From Dyella_B sp035690825 (GTDB lineage: Bacteria > Pseudomonadota > Gammaproteobacteria > Xanthomonadales > Rhodanobacteraceae): a DNA stretch of 45,333 nucleotides. The position numbers and the translations under genes were made by a program. The notes below the pieces were generated by a model. It was not told the DNA's origin and searched no databases. It was given only the letters and a program-made list of their open reading frames with translations. Positions within the stretch are counted from its first letter, which is position 1, and each line of letters begins with the position of its first letter. This document shows positions 1-9,106 of the stretch, one piece after another. Location of the stretch: NCBI RefSeq assembly GCF_051954575.1, contig NZ_JBQCHP010000181.1, positions 1-45,333 of the forward strand, in the 5' to 3' direction.

Positions 1-1
1 A

Positions 2-229
2 GCCGTCAATGGCACGGTAGAAATCGGCGGTCCCGACAAGGCACCGCTGGCGGACTGGGTACAGCGCTTCCTTGCTGCCACAGGCGACCCGCGCAAGGTT
101 GTTGCCGATCCAAAGGCGGCGTATTTCGGCGCCGTGCTGGAGGCGGACACCTTGCTGCCGGGCGACGGTGCGCGGTTGGGCGCGCAGAACTTCCAGACGT
201 GGTTCGCGCGCCGCGGTGCAGGGGCGTGA
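2..229 (+). CDS. C-terminal part of an NmrA/SDR-type NAD(P)-binding oxidoreductase (partial)
   Basis: An open frame runs in from the left edge and ends at TGA 227-229, giving the last 75 residues of a protein whose start lies outside the window. The tail contains VEIGGPDKAPLADWV, then GDPRKVVADP, YFGAVLE and a final LGAQNFQTWF segment. This is the pattern I know from the C-terminal end of atypical short-chain dehydrogenases of the NmrA/NAD(P)H-binding type, where the segment forms part of the substrate-binding lobe. The nucleotide-binding motif itself is not in the window, so the cofactor and substrate cannot be read. It reads in the same direction as the hydrolase that follows after 158 bases. 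The family call is by resemblance only. Confidence 0.6.
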   Translation, partial: AVNGTVEIGGPDKAPLADWVQRFLAATGDPRKVVADPKAAYFGAVLEADTLLPGDGARLGAQNFQTWFARRGAGA

Positions 230-387
230 GGATCATTTGCCACGATTTTTCCTCCAAGGCGGCTCCATGGCACAAGGACGTGAAAACCGGCTGGGGCTAC
301 GATTGGCAAGGAGGATGACGCTGCCTGCATACCCCCTGCTCCACCTCCTCTCAACCAAGCCTGCCACCGATACCGCGGGTAACGCCC

Positions 388-1278
388 ATGATGGAAGCAC
401 GGTCAAGGCCAGTGCGTTTTCTGAAAGTGCTTCTATCTTTGGCCTCGATCGCTATCTTGGGGCTTGTTGGTCTATGGTTCGCCGGCTCGCTTCTGATTGC
501 TCCAGCCCAAACTATCGTAGGAACACCGCCTTCTGATCTCTCAGCGCAAGCTGTCGTTTTCTCCGATGCAGCCGGTGAGCCGATCCACGGCTGGCTCATC
601 GACGGCGCGAAGGGACAGGGCGTCGTTCTATTACTACACGGCGTTCGTGCGGATCGGCGAGCCATGATCAATCGCGCCAGGTTTCTGCATGCGGCGGGCT
701 ACGCAGTTTTGCTGATCGACTTCCAAGGGTCAGGTGAGAGTCCCGGCAACGCTATTACGTTCGGCTACCGCGAAGCGGCCGACGTAAAGGCATCGCTGCA
801 ATACCTTCATCAGCGACTTCCAGGTGAGCGCGTCGGAATCATCGGCACCTCCATGGGTGGCGCCGCGACGATTCTTGCCGAACCTGAGGTAGACGCCGAT
901 GCAGTCGTACTGGAACAGGTCTATCCCACGATCCGGCAGGCAACCGAAGACAGGCTGGCCATCCATTTGGGACCCATGGGACCGTGGCTCGCCCCCATCC
1001 TGCTGGCGACCCTACACGCCCATCTGGACATCTACCCCGATCAGCTGCGGCCGATCGATCACATCGCACATTTGACGATGTCCAAGCTGTTGATCGTGGG
1101 CGACCGCGACAGGGATACGACCATTGCCGAGTCTTACGCGATGTTTCATGCGGCAACAGGACCCAAAGAGTTGTGGGTGGTGCATGGCGCCAGGCACGTG
1201 GATCTCTATGGCTATGTCGGCGCCGACTATCAGGTGCGCGTGCTTGATTTTTTTGATACTTGGCTGCGTAGGAAGTAA
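388..1278 (+). CDS. Membrane-anchored alpha/beta hydrolase
   Basis: A 296-residue protein with one N-terminal hydrophobic helix (about residues 10-35), which should anchor it in the inner membrane with the enzyme domain outside the cytoplasm. The alpha/beta-hydrolase fold is marked by VVLLLHGVRADRRAM (oxyanion region), the nucleophile elbow GTSMGG with Ser155, LIVGDRDRDT for the acid region and GARHVDLYG with His270 near the end. Proteins of this kind (BEM46/YqkD-like) are serine hydrolases of generally unknown substrate. ATG 388 is followed directly by a second ATG at 391, and either could serve. The gene stands alone; the next gene lies on the opposite strand and converges on it. Fold confidence is high, substrate unknown. 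Confidence 0.85.
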   Translation: MMEARSRPVRFLKVLLSLASIAILGLVGLWFAGSLLIAPAQTIVGTPPSDLSAQAVVFSDAAGEPIHGWLIDGAKGQGVVLLLHGVRADRRAMINRARFLHAAGYAVLLIDFQGSGESPGNAITFGYREAADVKASLQYLHQRLPGERVGIIGTSMGGAATILAEPEVDADAVVLEQVYPTIRQATEDRLAIHLGPMGPWLAPILLATLHAHLDIYPDQLRPIDHIAHLTMSKLLIVGDRDRDTTIAESYAMFHAATGPKELWVVHGARHVDLYGYVGADYQVRVLDFFDTWLRRK

Positions 1279-1316
1279 CCCAGTCTTTGGCGAGACAAGG
1301 GTTGCTGCATGACGTA

Positions 1317-3200
1317 CTACATTCGATGCCGGAACCTAGTCGCCGCGTCCAACGTGGTAAGAAATCTGGCTGGCGAGGCCGACAGGTCTCGCGCGATCTG
1401 GTCGGAGGCGGAACGCTGGGCAGGCGTGAATGTCCTGGCAATGCGATCGAGGTCTTTCGAGCCAAGCCTGTCTTGGACGTAAAGCCCCTGGTGATCGACG
1501 GCGACGGTCAGCAACGCATGGGCTATGACCGGGTCCATGGGCACGCCTTTCCCCCGCTCATACATCAGGGCAAGACCAATTTGTCCGGCGATGTCACCTT
1601 GTGCGGCAGCCTTGCGATACCAATCGACTGCGGCGTTTATATTCGTGGGAACGCCGTAACCATTTTCATAAAGCCAGCCCAGGCTAGCCTGGGCGCGGGG
1701 AATATTGTTGAATGCCGCTTTTTCCCACCATTGGCGCGCCGTCAGGTAATCCTTCTTGACGCCGTCGCCCTTGGCGTAAGCCTCGGCCAGGTTGTTTTGC
1801 GCCAGCGCGTTTCCTCCGGCCGCCGCTTTTTGCCACCACATCAGGGCAAGTTCGGTGCTTTGCGGGACACCGTTACCTATTTTGTAGAGCTGTCCCAATC
1901 GATATTGAGCTTCGGGAAAGCCTTGATCGGCAGCGCGACGGAACCACTCGACCGCGCTTGGCGCGTCTCGCGCAACGCCGGCACCGTTTTCGTAGCGAAC
2001 GCCCAGGTAGTTTTGCGCGGTGGGATCACCCTGCTCGGCAGCGCGTCGCAGTGCATCGATATCCATAAGGAACGGATCGGTTTGCGGCTGCGTTGAAGGC
2101 ATCGTTGACGGCAGGTAGTGGACAGGCGGAGGAGCAGTCTGCGTGCCTGGGTCGTAGCTTGGTGTCGTAGAGGGGATATGCCCAGCGACGGCGCCCAAGA
2201 TGGCGATGATCGGCCAAATGTAGAGAAAGCCAGAGCCTGTCCCGCGAGTAGCGCGCTGCGAGCGCCTGGGCAAGGCCGGCGGGGCTTCCGGGGCCGCCTT
2301 GCTTTCGCGATAACTGGCGAGCAGTGTAGGGTTGCCTATGAGCTTTTGTCGCCACCAATCGAACGCTTCTGCACTGTAGCGTTCGCCCAACTCATGCTTG
2401 AACGCTTCAAAGCGCTCCAGCAGCCGATTGGCCTTGATGACCTCCCAGGGTTGAACGCTTAACCCAGATTGCCCTTGTGTGGCTGTGTAGGTGCGCATGG
2501 CCCAATGCAGGTCCTCGTGGGGAGGAGGCATGCTTGCCTCCAGCACGTGGCGCAAAGACTGATGGCGCACCATGCGCTGGACCAGATCAGGTCGCTGCGT
2601 AAGATGCCGGTTGGAGGTCTCCCACCCGAACAGGTCGCATGCGGCATCCAGCATCGATATGTCTACGGGACCTGCGAATATCCGCCCAAGCAGGGCCTGC
2701 TCGAACTCGGCCTTGGCATCCAGCGAGGTGAGGCGCGGATCGGTCGCGTACTTGCCAAGCAAGCTTGATATCGAAATCACGTTCGGTTTGCGCGCTTCGG
2801 CCAGGAATTCGTCCAGCACGGCCTTGGCCGATGTGCGTGCGCTCTCGACGGGTCGTGCAGGCAATGGGTGCCTAGCAGGCTGAGATATCCGGTCGTCTAC
2901 TGTGAAAGGCGCTATATGCGTGGGCGACGGTGGAGCGAAAGGGGCAGGTGCCGTAGTGGCAGGCTCGGCATGTCGACCGGGCTGGTCCGTTGGCTGCTGT
3001 GTCGCTTGTTCGACCGCAGGTGTTGCCGCTTCCCGTTGCTTGGCCCACTGCAAGGCGAATTCATAGGCGTGCCGAATGCGCTGGAAACGGTCGGCCTCGG
3101 TGGCTTGATCACATTGCTTGATCGCCTTGGCGTACGCCTTGCGCACGGTACTGACATCCGCTTGCTTGTCGATGCCGAGCGTTTCAAATACCCACTGCAC
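1317..3200 (-). CDS. J-domain-like membrane protein with Sel1 repeats, probable HscC cochaperone
   Basis: A 627-residue protein starting at GTG 3200 with an AAGGAG ribosome site six bases upstream. Residues 1-55 look like a J domain (WVFETLGI, then RKAYAKAIK, then FQRIRHAYEFA), but the position where canonical J domains have HPD reads QCD, so activation of the Hsp70 ATPase may differ. A long Pro/Ala-rich linker and a helical region follow. One membrane helix lies near residues 325-345 (FLYIWPIIAILGAV). About five Sel1-type repeats (GDPTAQNYLGVRYENGAGV and similar) fill roughly residues 385-590. The gene follows hscC by 24 bases on the same strand, so the two are very likely co-transcribed. 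In E. coli hscC also sits with J-like genes (djlB, djlC) and a Sel1 gene; here both modules are in one polypeptide. Role as HscC partner is inferred from context. Confidence 0.8.
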   Translation of the reverse strand: MQWVFETLGIDKQADVSTVRKAYAKAIKQCDQATEADRFQRIRHAYEFALQWAKQREAATPAVEQATQQPTDQPGRHAEPATTAPAPFAPPSPTHIAPFTVDDRISQPARHPLPARPVESARTSAKAVLDEFLAEARKPNVISISSLLGKYATDPRLTSLDAKAEFEQALLGRIFAGPVDISMLDAACDLFGWETSNRHLTQRPDLVQRMVRHQSLRHVLEASMPPPHEDLHWAMRTYTATQGQSGLSVQPWEVIKANRLLERFEAFKHELGERYSAEAFDWWRQKLIGNPTLLASYRESKAAPEAPPALPRRSQRATRGTGSGFLYIWPIIAILGAVAGHIPSTTPSYDPGTQTAPPPVHYLPSTMPSTQPQTDPFLMDIDALRRAAEQGDPTAQNYLGVRYENGAGVARDAPSAVEWFRRAADQGFPEAQYRLGQLYKIGNGVPQSTELALMWWQKAAAGGNALAQNNLAEAYAKGDGVKKDYLTARQWWEKAAFNNIPRAQASLGWLYENGYGVPTNINAAVDWYRKAAAQGDIAGQIGLALMYERGKGVPMDPVIAHALLTVAVDHQGLYVQDRLGSKDLDRIARTFTPAQRSASDQIARDLSASPARFLTTLDAATRFRHRM

Positions 3201-3224
3201 GCGCTTCTCCTTATAAGCAACGTA

Positions 3225-4934
3225 TCAAGCGTCCAGAAACGGGTTTTGCTCCAGCCGATCCAGCCAGGCTTGAAACTTTTCCCGTGCCGAGGCGATCTCG
3301 TGCGGATCCTGCTTGGCAAGAACCGCGTCGAACTGCGAAATGGCACGGGAAATAGCCTCGCGGTAGTCACCCAAGGCTTCTTCGTACATCCGGTTGGCGC
3401 GTGCGAGTAGCGCATTGTTTCGCGCATCTTCTCGGGGGTGCAGTTTCAAGCCGGCCAGCGCCGTCAACCGCGTGGCGATTTCTTCCTTGGTCAATACGCC
3501 GGAGTGTTCTTCGATAATGATGCTCCCTTTGACAGCCGTACCATGCACGGTCGCTTCCACTTCCAGCAATCCGTTGACATCGTACGTAAAGCGCACATTG
3601 GCGCCGGCTTTTCCCGCAGGTTGCCCGGATGGCATGGGAACGGAGAAGGTGCCCAGTGGAATGTTGTCTTTGACCATACGGGCTTCGCCTTGGTACACCT
3701 CGATCGAAAGCTGCGTCTGACTGTCGTGGACGGTAACGATGTCCTTGCTGCGGCTTGCCGGCACGATCGTGTTGCGCTCGATGATTGGCAGGAAAAAGCC
3801 ATCGATGATTCCACCGGTACCGTTCATGGTCTGGGCAGTCTTGATGCCGAGCGTGTATGGGCACACGTCGGTCATGACAATTTCCTCAAGCGCCGCGTCG
3901 TCCATCTTTAGCCCGGCCTGCACCGCCACGCCCAGTGCTACCACTTCATCCGGATTGAGTGTGCTGGCAGGAAAGCGCCCGAACATGCGCGTGACGAGTT
4001 TGCGCACGATCGGCATGCGGGTGGCGCCGCCAGCCAGCACGATTTCGTAGAGGTCGGATGCTCGGATACGCGCGTCACGCAGCGCTCGCTCGACGGGTAG
4101 ACGCAGACGCTGCAGAAGCGGATCGCATAAGGCTGCAAGGCGTTCCTCATCAATGTCGTAAGTGAGATCGCGGCGGCCCAATGACAGCGAGATCTCGACA
4201 GACGACTCCGTGGATAGCTTGCGCTTGAGGCGTTCAGCTGCATCGCGCAGGCGTTGCAGGTCATTCAATGTGAGGTCATTCGGCCTAATTTTCGCTCTGG
4301 CCAGGATATCCTCCGCCAATGCGTCCACGAAATCTTCTCCGCCGAGAAAATTGTCGCCCGCACTGGCACGCACTTCCATAACGCCCTCGAAAATTTCCAG
4401 GATAGATACATCGAAGGTGCCGCCGCCAAGATCGAATACGAGAAACTTGCGCTGGCTGCCCGCATCGCGCACACCGTAGGCCAGTGCCGCCGCGGTCGGT
4501 TCGTTGACCATTCTTTCCACACGCAAGCCCGCCAACTCGCCTGCAGCGCGCGTGGCCTTGCGTTGGGCATCGCTGAAATAGGCGGGGACGCTGATGATGG
4601 CTTCGTGCACCGGCTCACCCAGGAATGCCTCGGCGTCTGCTTTGAGCGAACGCAGCACGAAGGAGGACAACTCCTCCGGTCGAAACTTTTGCTCGCCCAA
4701 CTCCACTTCACGCGCCGAGCCCATATAGCGCTTGAAATTTGCCGTCGTCAGCCTGGGATGCGTTTGCAGGCGGTCTTTGGCGGCTTGGCCGATCAGCAGT
4801 TCGCCCGCGTCTGAAAACCCTACGCATGAGGGCGTCAGCGTGTGTCCCAATGCGTTGGGTATGAGGAGCGGCGCGCCGTCCTTCCAAAGGGCGACGAGAC
4901 TGTTCGTCGTCCCTAAATCGATGCCGATGATCAA
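3225..4934 (-). CDS. hscC: Hsp70-family chaperone HscC
   Basis: A 569-residue Hsp70, shorter than DnaK (about 640) and close to the roughly 556 residues of E. coli HscC. The nucleotide-binding domain has IGIDLGTTNSLVALWKDG at the start, the connecting stretch VPAYFSDAQRKATRAAGEL, the phosphate-2 loop FDLGGGTFDVS and the adenosine loop VLAGGATRMP. The substrate domain contains VCPYTLGI and DVNGLLEVEATV. The C-terminal lid is short and no EEVD-like tail is present. The start is TTG 4934, chosen because GGGGGGA sits five bases upstream and the first residues align with the family. It is divergent from the TPR gene at 5196 and leads the operon with the J-like gene. HscC is a specialised chaperone whose clients are poorly known. 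Confidence 0.93.
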   Translation of the reverse strand: MIIGIDLGTTNSLVALWKDGAPLLIPNALGHTLTPSCVGFSDAGELLIGQAAKDRLQTHPRLTTANFKRYMGSAREVELGEQKFRPEELSSFVLRSLKADAEAFLGEPVHEAIISVPAYFSDAQRKATRAAGELAGLRVERMVNEPTAAALAYGVRDAGSQRKFLVFDLGGGTFDVSILEIFEGVMEVRASAGDNFLGGEDFVDALAEDILARAKIRPNDLTLNDLQRLRDAAERLKRKLSTESSVEISLSLGRRDLTYDIDEERLAALCDPLLQRLRLPVERALRDARIRASDLYEIVLAGGATRMPIVRKLVTRMFGRFPASTLNPDEVVALGVAVQAGLKMDDAALEEIVMTDVCPYTLGIKTAQTMNGTGGIIDGFFLPIIERNTIVPASRSKDIVTVHDSQTQLSIEVYQGEARMVKDNIPLGTFSVPMPSGQPAGKAGANVRFTYDVNGLLEVEATVHGTAVKGSIIIEEHSGVLTKEEIATRLTALAGLKLHPREDARNNALLARANRMYEEALGDYREAISRAISQFDAVLAKQDPHEIASAREKFQAWLDRLEQNPFLDA

Positions 4935-5195
4935 GAAATCCCCCCGTCCGGTCTATCGTCGTTCGTCCCTGCGGTCCTGATGCCAGTGGACCTGGGTGAA
5001 AGTCTAGCCGTGTTTCCGGGCATTGGTTAAGTGCCGGGCAGGCAGGCCAGGACCCGTCGCCGCTGCATGCGCTTGACCACCGTACCGCTGATTTCTTCTA
5101 CAGCTTTGTGACAGGGCGGCCAACGATCCGGCTGGCTTCCAGGGCCGCAGGGTAACCCGCATAATGATCTTTCACGCCATTTCAGGGAACGGGGA
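4935..5195. promoter_or_regulatory. Divergent intergenic region between hscC and the TPR gene
   Basis: These 261 bases separate two genes that point away from each other, so both promoters should lie here. A CATAAT sequence at 5160-5165 could be a -10 box for the TPR gene, but no convincing -35 box is visible. I see no clear sigma-32 heat-shock promoter. Shared control of the two transcription units is an inference from the arrangement. Confidence 0.4.
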
Positions 5196-7196
5196 ATGTT
5201 CAAGCGTCTGATGGAACGTCTTTCTGGCAAGGCCGCCCCATCGCCGGTGGCAACGCCGGCTCCGCCTCAGCTCAAGGATCCGCGCGACAATGAACTGATC
5301 AAGTTTTATGACGGTTACGGTCGGGAAATACAGATTACGCGCGCCCAATGGCGCGACAAGGTGTTACTGCCGAACCTGAAATCGAATTGGGACGTGCCCG
5401 ACGCCTTGTACAACCTGATCCTCAGTGGCATGAAGGACGGGGAGGCGGCGGAACTCGTCGACGCGGGGAAGCATCTGTGCGAGATCGATCCGCAGGTCGA
5501 ACGCAGTCACGTCACCTACGGCATCGTCCTGATGAAGTTGGAACGTTTCGAAGAGGCCGAAGCCGTATTTCGCTTGGCGATTTCCAGCGTCGGTGAGACA
5601 GGTGTACTACTCGCCAACTTGGCCAAGATCGAGTCTCAGCGTGGCGAGCATATCAAGGCGGAGGCCATGCTATGGCAGGCGCTGAAGTTGGACCCCAATC
5701 TCGACAACGGATTGATGTGGTGGGCCATGACTCATAAGGATCGCGAAGGCGAGGAGGGCTATGTCAATGCACTCCTGCGTGTCACAGCGCTTTCGGATAG
5801 TTGGCGCGCCCAACTGTATCTGGCCCGGCATTACCTTCAGAAAGGCGAGCTCGGCATCGCGCGTGCCATTTACGAAGAGGTGCTCGCCGGAAGCAAGTTC
5901 GGCAGTGACGCACTGGTCACGATATCGGGTGACCTGGGCAACAGCGGACAGGTGCCGCTGATGATTGAGCTAGTTGCGCCGGTGCTCGATCTTCAGAAAC
6001 ACGATGCACGAGCTGGCTTGAATCTGTTGCAGGCATATCTGCAACTGCGCCATCACGTAGAGGGCGAAGCGCTGCTATCGAAGCTCTACGCGCTCAACAT
6101 GGCACCCTACAAGCAACATCTCGATCACTGCGCGCAGGAGTTCCAGCGCATCAGGGACGAAACTTATGCACCGGCCCCGGTGGACGAAAAAAAGCTCGAG
6201 GTCGTGACGGTTCCCTTTGACGTGCCGATCTGGCGATACGGATTGCGCGATCCGTCATGGCTGTTGCGTAATAAGGATCCGGGTGCCAAGAAAATCGTAT
6301 TCCTTACCCTTGGTGCGCGCATCCATGGCGAAGGTGTGCAGACACAACGCGAGAACGTCGTGGGACGTCTCAGTCGTACGCTCCCCTTGTATCTTGCCGA
6401 ATCGGTGCATGTCTGGACGGATCATCAGTGCTTGACCATGATCCCGGTTGTTCGCGGCGGCGGCCCTGTGTTGTATGGCGCGCCTGATGACGACACACAA
6501 ACGATCAAATCGTTCGAGGGCACGGGTGACTTTATCGTGCTGGGTTCCATCGAGGAGCGAGAAGAGCGTTGGCATGTGATCTTGCGCGTATGGTCGGTGG
6601 AAGCGGCCGATTGGATCTCACGCGAAGAGTTCAACGCATCCCTGACGGAACTGGGGCGCGAAGTGCTGTTACTGGAACAGCGCATGCTGTCGGCCCTGGG
6701 CGGTGCCCGTTCGACTCCACTTGATGCGGGTTATGAGCGTCCACCGGAAAATCTCCTTGACCCTTACCTCACGGGGTTAGGGCAAAGCTTGATGCTGTCG
6801 CTGGTCGCCAACCGGCTTGTACCCAAGGAAACCCTGTGGGGCGAACGGAACCTGATCGAGTGGTGGCTTCGTATGGCGCTAAGCTGGCCGAATGCGCATG
6901 TTCCTCCGATGGCCTACCTGGCAGCCATTTCGAATGCCGGGGCATATGGTTCCAAGCTGCTTGAGGAGTTCAGGGGGCGCACCCATGAGTTGATGAAAGA
7001 CAACGGGAGGATGAACAGCCCTGCGTCCAAGCTTGCCCCTGTCGTCTGGAAGGCGTTCGGGATGACGGAAGAATTGGAAAAGGCTGCGCTTGCGTGTGTC
7101 GAAGAGGGGCGGAGTGACGAGTATCGACAGTGGCTGGATCGACTCGTCCATCATCCAGGGCTGCCGGTGCAGGAAAATGGAGCGGAGGTTGGTTAA
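5196..7196 (+). CDS. TPR-repeat protein divergent from hscC
   Basis: A 666-residue protein with no signal peptide or obvious membrane helix; start ATG 5196 is preceded by ACGGGG. Residues about 80-330 contain helical repeats of TPR type (for example AEAVFRLAISSVGETGVLLANLAKIESQRGEH split over two repeats). A different domain follows at about residues 360-480 (IVFLTLGARIHGEG, then GDFIVLGSIEEREERWHVI and LRVWSVEAADW). Its strand pattern recalls the TolB-N/FlgO type of domain, but I cannot confirm this. The C-terminal 150 residues are helical. Its place opposite hscC suggests a partner, scaffold or client of that chaperone. The function is not known to me. Confidence 0.75.
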   Translation: MFKRLMERLSGKAAPSPVATPAPPQLKDPRDNELIKFYDGYGREIQITRAQWRDKVLLPNLKSNWDVPDALYNLILSGMKDGEAAELVDAGKHLCEIDPQVERSHVTYGIVLMKLERFEEAEAVFRLAISSVGETGVLLANLAKIESQRGEHIKAEAMLWQALKLDPNLDNGLMWWAMTHKDREGEEGYVNALLRVTALSDSWRAQLYLARHYLQKGELGIARAIYEEVLAGSKFGSDALVTISGDLGNSGQVPLMIELVAPVLDLQKHDARAGLNLLQAYLQLRHHVEGEALLSKLYALNMAPYKQHLDHCAQEFQRIRDETYAPAPVDEKKLEVVTVPFDVPIWRYGLRDPSWLLRNKDPGAKKIVFLTLGARIHGEGVQTQRENVVGRLSRTLPLYLAESVHVWTDHQCLTMIPVVRGGGPVLYGAPDDDTQTIKSFEGTGDFIVLGSIEEREERWHVILRVWSVEAADWISREEFNASLTELGREVLLLEQRMLSALGGARSTPLDAGYERPPENLLDPYLTGLGQSLMLSLVANRLVPKETLWGERNLIEWWLRMALSWPNAHVPPMAYLAAISNAGAYGSKLLEEFRGRTHELMKDNGRMNSPASKLAPVVWKAFGMTEELEKAALACVEEGRSDEYRQWLDRLVHHPGLPVQENGAEVG

Positions 7197-7264
7197 TGCC
7201 TCGGAGACTGGATCTGCTATCGGGCAAGTGAACCTGCTGCCGATTCCAGGACAATCCGTAAGCC

Positions 7265-8812
7265 ATGAGTGAGCGTAGATTGGATTCCCATCGCACGGTC
7301 ATCGCCTCCCTCATCTTACTCATCCTGCTTACGCTGGCCGCCTTCTATGCGCCGCGCTTCACCTATCCCACCGTAGTCCCCAAGGTCGTGCCGCCGGTGC
7401 GGCCGATCATGCCTGCCGTGCAGCTCTGGCTGAGCACGGCGGATCGCCGACTGGAGCTGCAACGGCAGCCCGATATCGACATGACCCCGCGCGGTACATC
7501 GCCTGCCGACGTGGTGATCGATCTTAAGAAGACGTTCCAGACCATGGTCGGTTTCGGCGCGGCGATGACGGACTCGTCGGCGTGGTTGCTGCAGAACAAG
7601 CTGAACTTTTTCCAGCGCAGGGCCCTGTTGCGCGAGCTATATGGTCCGCCGCCCAATCTCGGCTTCAACATGATGCGCCTGACCGTTGGCGCGTCGGATT
7701 TCTCGCTGAAGCCCTATACATTCGATGACGTTCCCTTCGGCCAGACCGATCCGCAGCTGCAGCATTTCAATATCACGCCCACGCTGCACGACCTGATACC
7801 GACAGTGCGCCAGGTGCTGGCGATCAATCCGGGATTGCGCATCGTCGCATCGTCATGGAGTGCGCCGGCGTGGATGAAGACCAGCGAAAACCTTATTGGT
7901 GGGGAATTGCTGCCGCAATACGAAAGCACGTATGCGGACTATCTTGTGAAGTTTCTCGATACCTATGAAAGTAACGGCATCCCCATCTTCGCCTTGACCC
8001 TGCAGAACGAACCCGGCTTCGTACCCGTGACATATCCCGGAATGGAAATGCCCGCGGCCACACGGGCGCGCGTGATCGCGCAATATCTCGGCCCAAAGCT
8101 GGCAGAGCGCAACCCGAAGACGCAGATTCTGGAATGGGATCACAACTGGAGCCAGGCCGATCAAACGCTGAGCGTGCTGGCGAATCCCGATGCCGCGCGC
8201 TATATCGATGGCGTCGCCTGGCATTGCTACGAAGGCAGCCAATATGCGCAAGGCCGCGTCCATCGTGCGTTTCCGAAAAAGGACGCCTACATCACCGAAT
8301 GTTCCGGCGGCGATTGGGAGTCTGCCATCAACGGCGAGCTGCTCTGGTTCACACGGGAGCTGCTGGTGACCGGCATCAGGCAATGGGCGCGCGGCGTCAT
8401 CTACTGGAATTTGGTGCTCGACGAGCAGCATGGCCCGCATTTCGGTGGATGCGCGCTCTGCAAGGGCGTGGTCACCATCGACTCGCATACAGGCGAGGTG
8501 ACCCGCAACGACGAATACTACGCGTTCGCCCACTTCAGCAAATTCGTCTTGCCGGGCGCCGTTCGCGTGGAATCCACCATGACCGACGACAAGGGCCTTG
8601 CCAACGTGGCATTCCAGAATGCTTCCGATGGATCGGTCGTGTTGGTGATGGTGAACAGCAACGTGAAGCCGTTTCCAGTCTCGGTCGCGCAGGGCCAGAC
8701 CCGTTTTGAATACACGATGCCGCCGGAAAGCGTGGCGACCTTTGTGTGGAACGCGGACCAGGCTAATACGTGGGCGCGGCGTGTGCTTCGCTGGTTGGAG
8801 CGTGCTCGGTAA
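7265..8812 (+). CDS. Glycoside hydrolase family 30 (glucosylceramidase-like), membrane-anchored
   Basis: A 515-residue protein with an N-terminal hydrophobic helix at about residues 12-30 (uncleaved anchor or signal peptide), so it acts in the periplasm or outside. The GH30 (beta/alpha)8 domain starts with FQTMVGFGAAMTDSSAW, typical of the family. The acid/base glutamate is Glu249 in LQNEP and the nucleophile is Glu345 in YITECSGG. SSWSAPAWMK and GVIYWNLVLDEQHGPH are also family hallmarks, and a small beta domain ends the protein. The family cleaves beta-glucosidic, beta-1,6-glucan, xylan or related bonds; the substrate cannot be read here. ATG 7265 is 68 bases after the TPR gene stop, so read-through from that unit is possible. 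Confidence 0.93.
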   Translation: MSERRLDSHRTVIASLILLILLTLAAFYAPRFTYPTVVPKVVPPVRPIMPAVQLWLSTADRRLELQRQPDIDMTPRGTSPADVVIDLKKTFQTMVGFGAAMTDSSAWLLQNKLNFFQRRALLRELYGPPPNLGFNMMRLTVGASDFSLKPYTFDDVPFGQTDPQLQHFNITPTLHDLIPTVRQVLAINPGLRIVASSWSAPAWMKTSENLIGGELLPQYESTYADYLVKFLDTYESNGIPIFALTLQNEPGFVPVTYPGMEMPAATRARVIAQYLGPKLAERNPKTQILEWDHNWSQADQTLSVLANPDAARYIDGVAWHCYEGSQYAQGRVHRAFPKKDAYITECSGGDWESAINGELLWFTRELLVTGIRQWARGVIYWNLVLDEQHGPHFGGCALCKGVVTIDSHTGEVTRNDEYYAFAHFSKFVLPGAVRVESTMTDDKGLANVAFQNASDGSVVLVMVNSNVKPFPVSVAQGQTRFEYTMPPESVATFVWNADQANTWARRVLRWLERAR

Positions 8813-9106
8813 AAAGCGCCGGGCGGTCTGCTGCGCCAGGCAATGACTTTCCCGCCTCCCAAATCCAACGCAACGTACGGTGGATGGTCTGGATCGACTT
8901 GCGTTTCATGGACACGCACGTGTCGCCTTGCGCGCCGCAATATCACCCCATTTTGCTCTCGTCTATACAGCTTGCCGACTACGCTCGCTCACATAGTCAG
9001 CCGAGCGCGTGCCTGATATGCACCAACCGCGTCGGCCCGGACCATTTCGACGCAACCGCGGCTAGCGAACCAGCGGCTGAGGTTAGCCGGCTATGAGAGA
9101 GTTCCA
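8813..9106. other. Intergenic region before the asparagine-synthetase-like gene
   Basis: The 294 bases between the GH30 gene and the next gene hold no repeat or tRNA. An open frame from ATG 8884 to a stop at 9096 could encode 70 residues on the plus strand, but it has a poor ribosome site and a composition I do not recognise. The sequence is less GC-rich than its flanks and probably includes the promoter of the gene starting at 9107. Confidence 0.4.
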
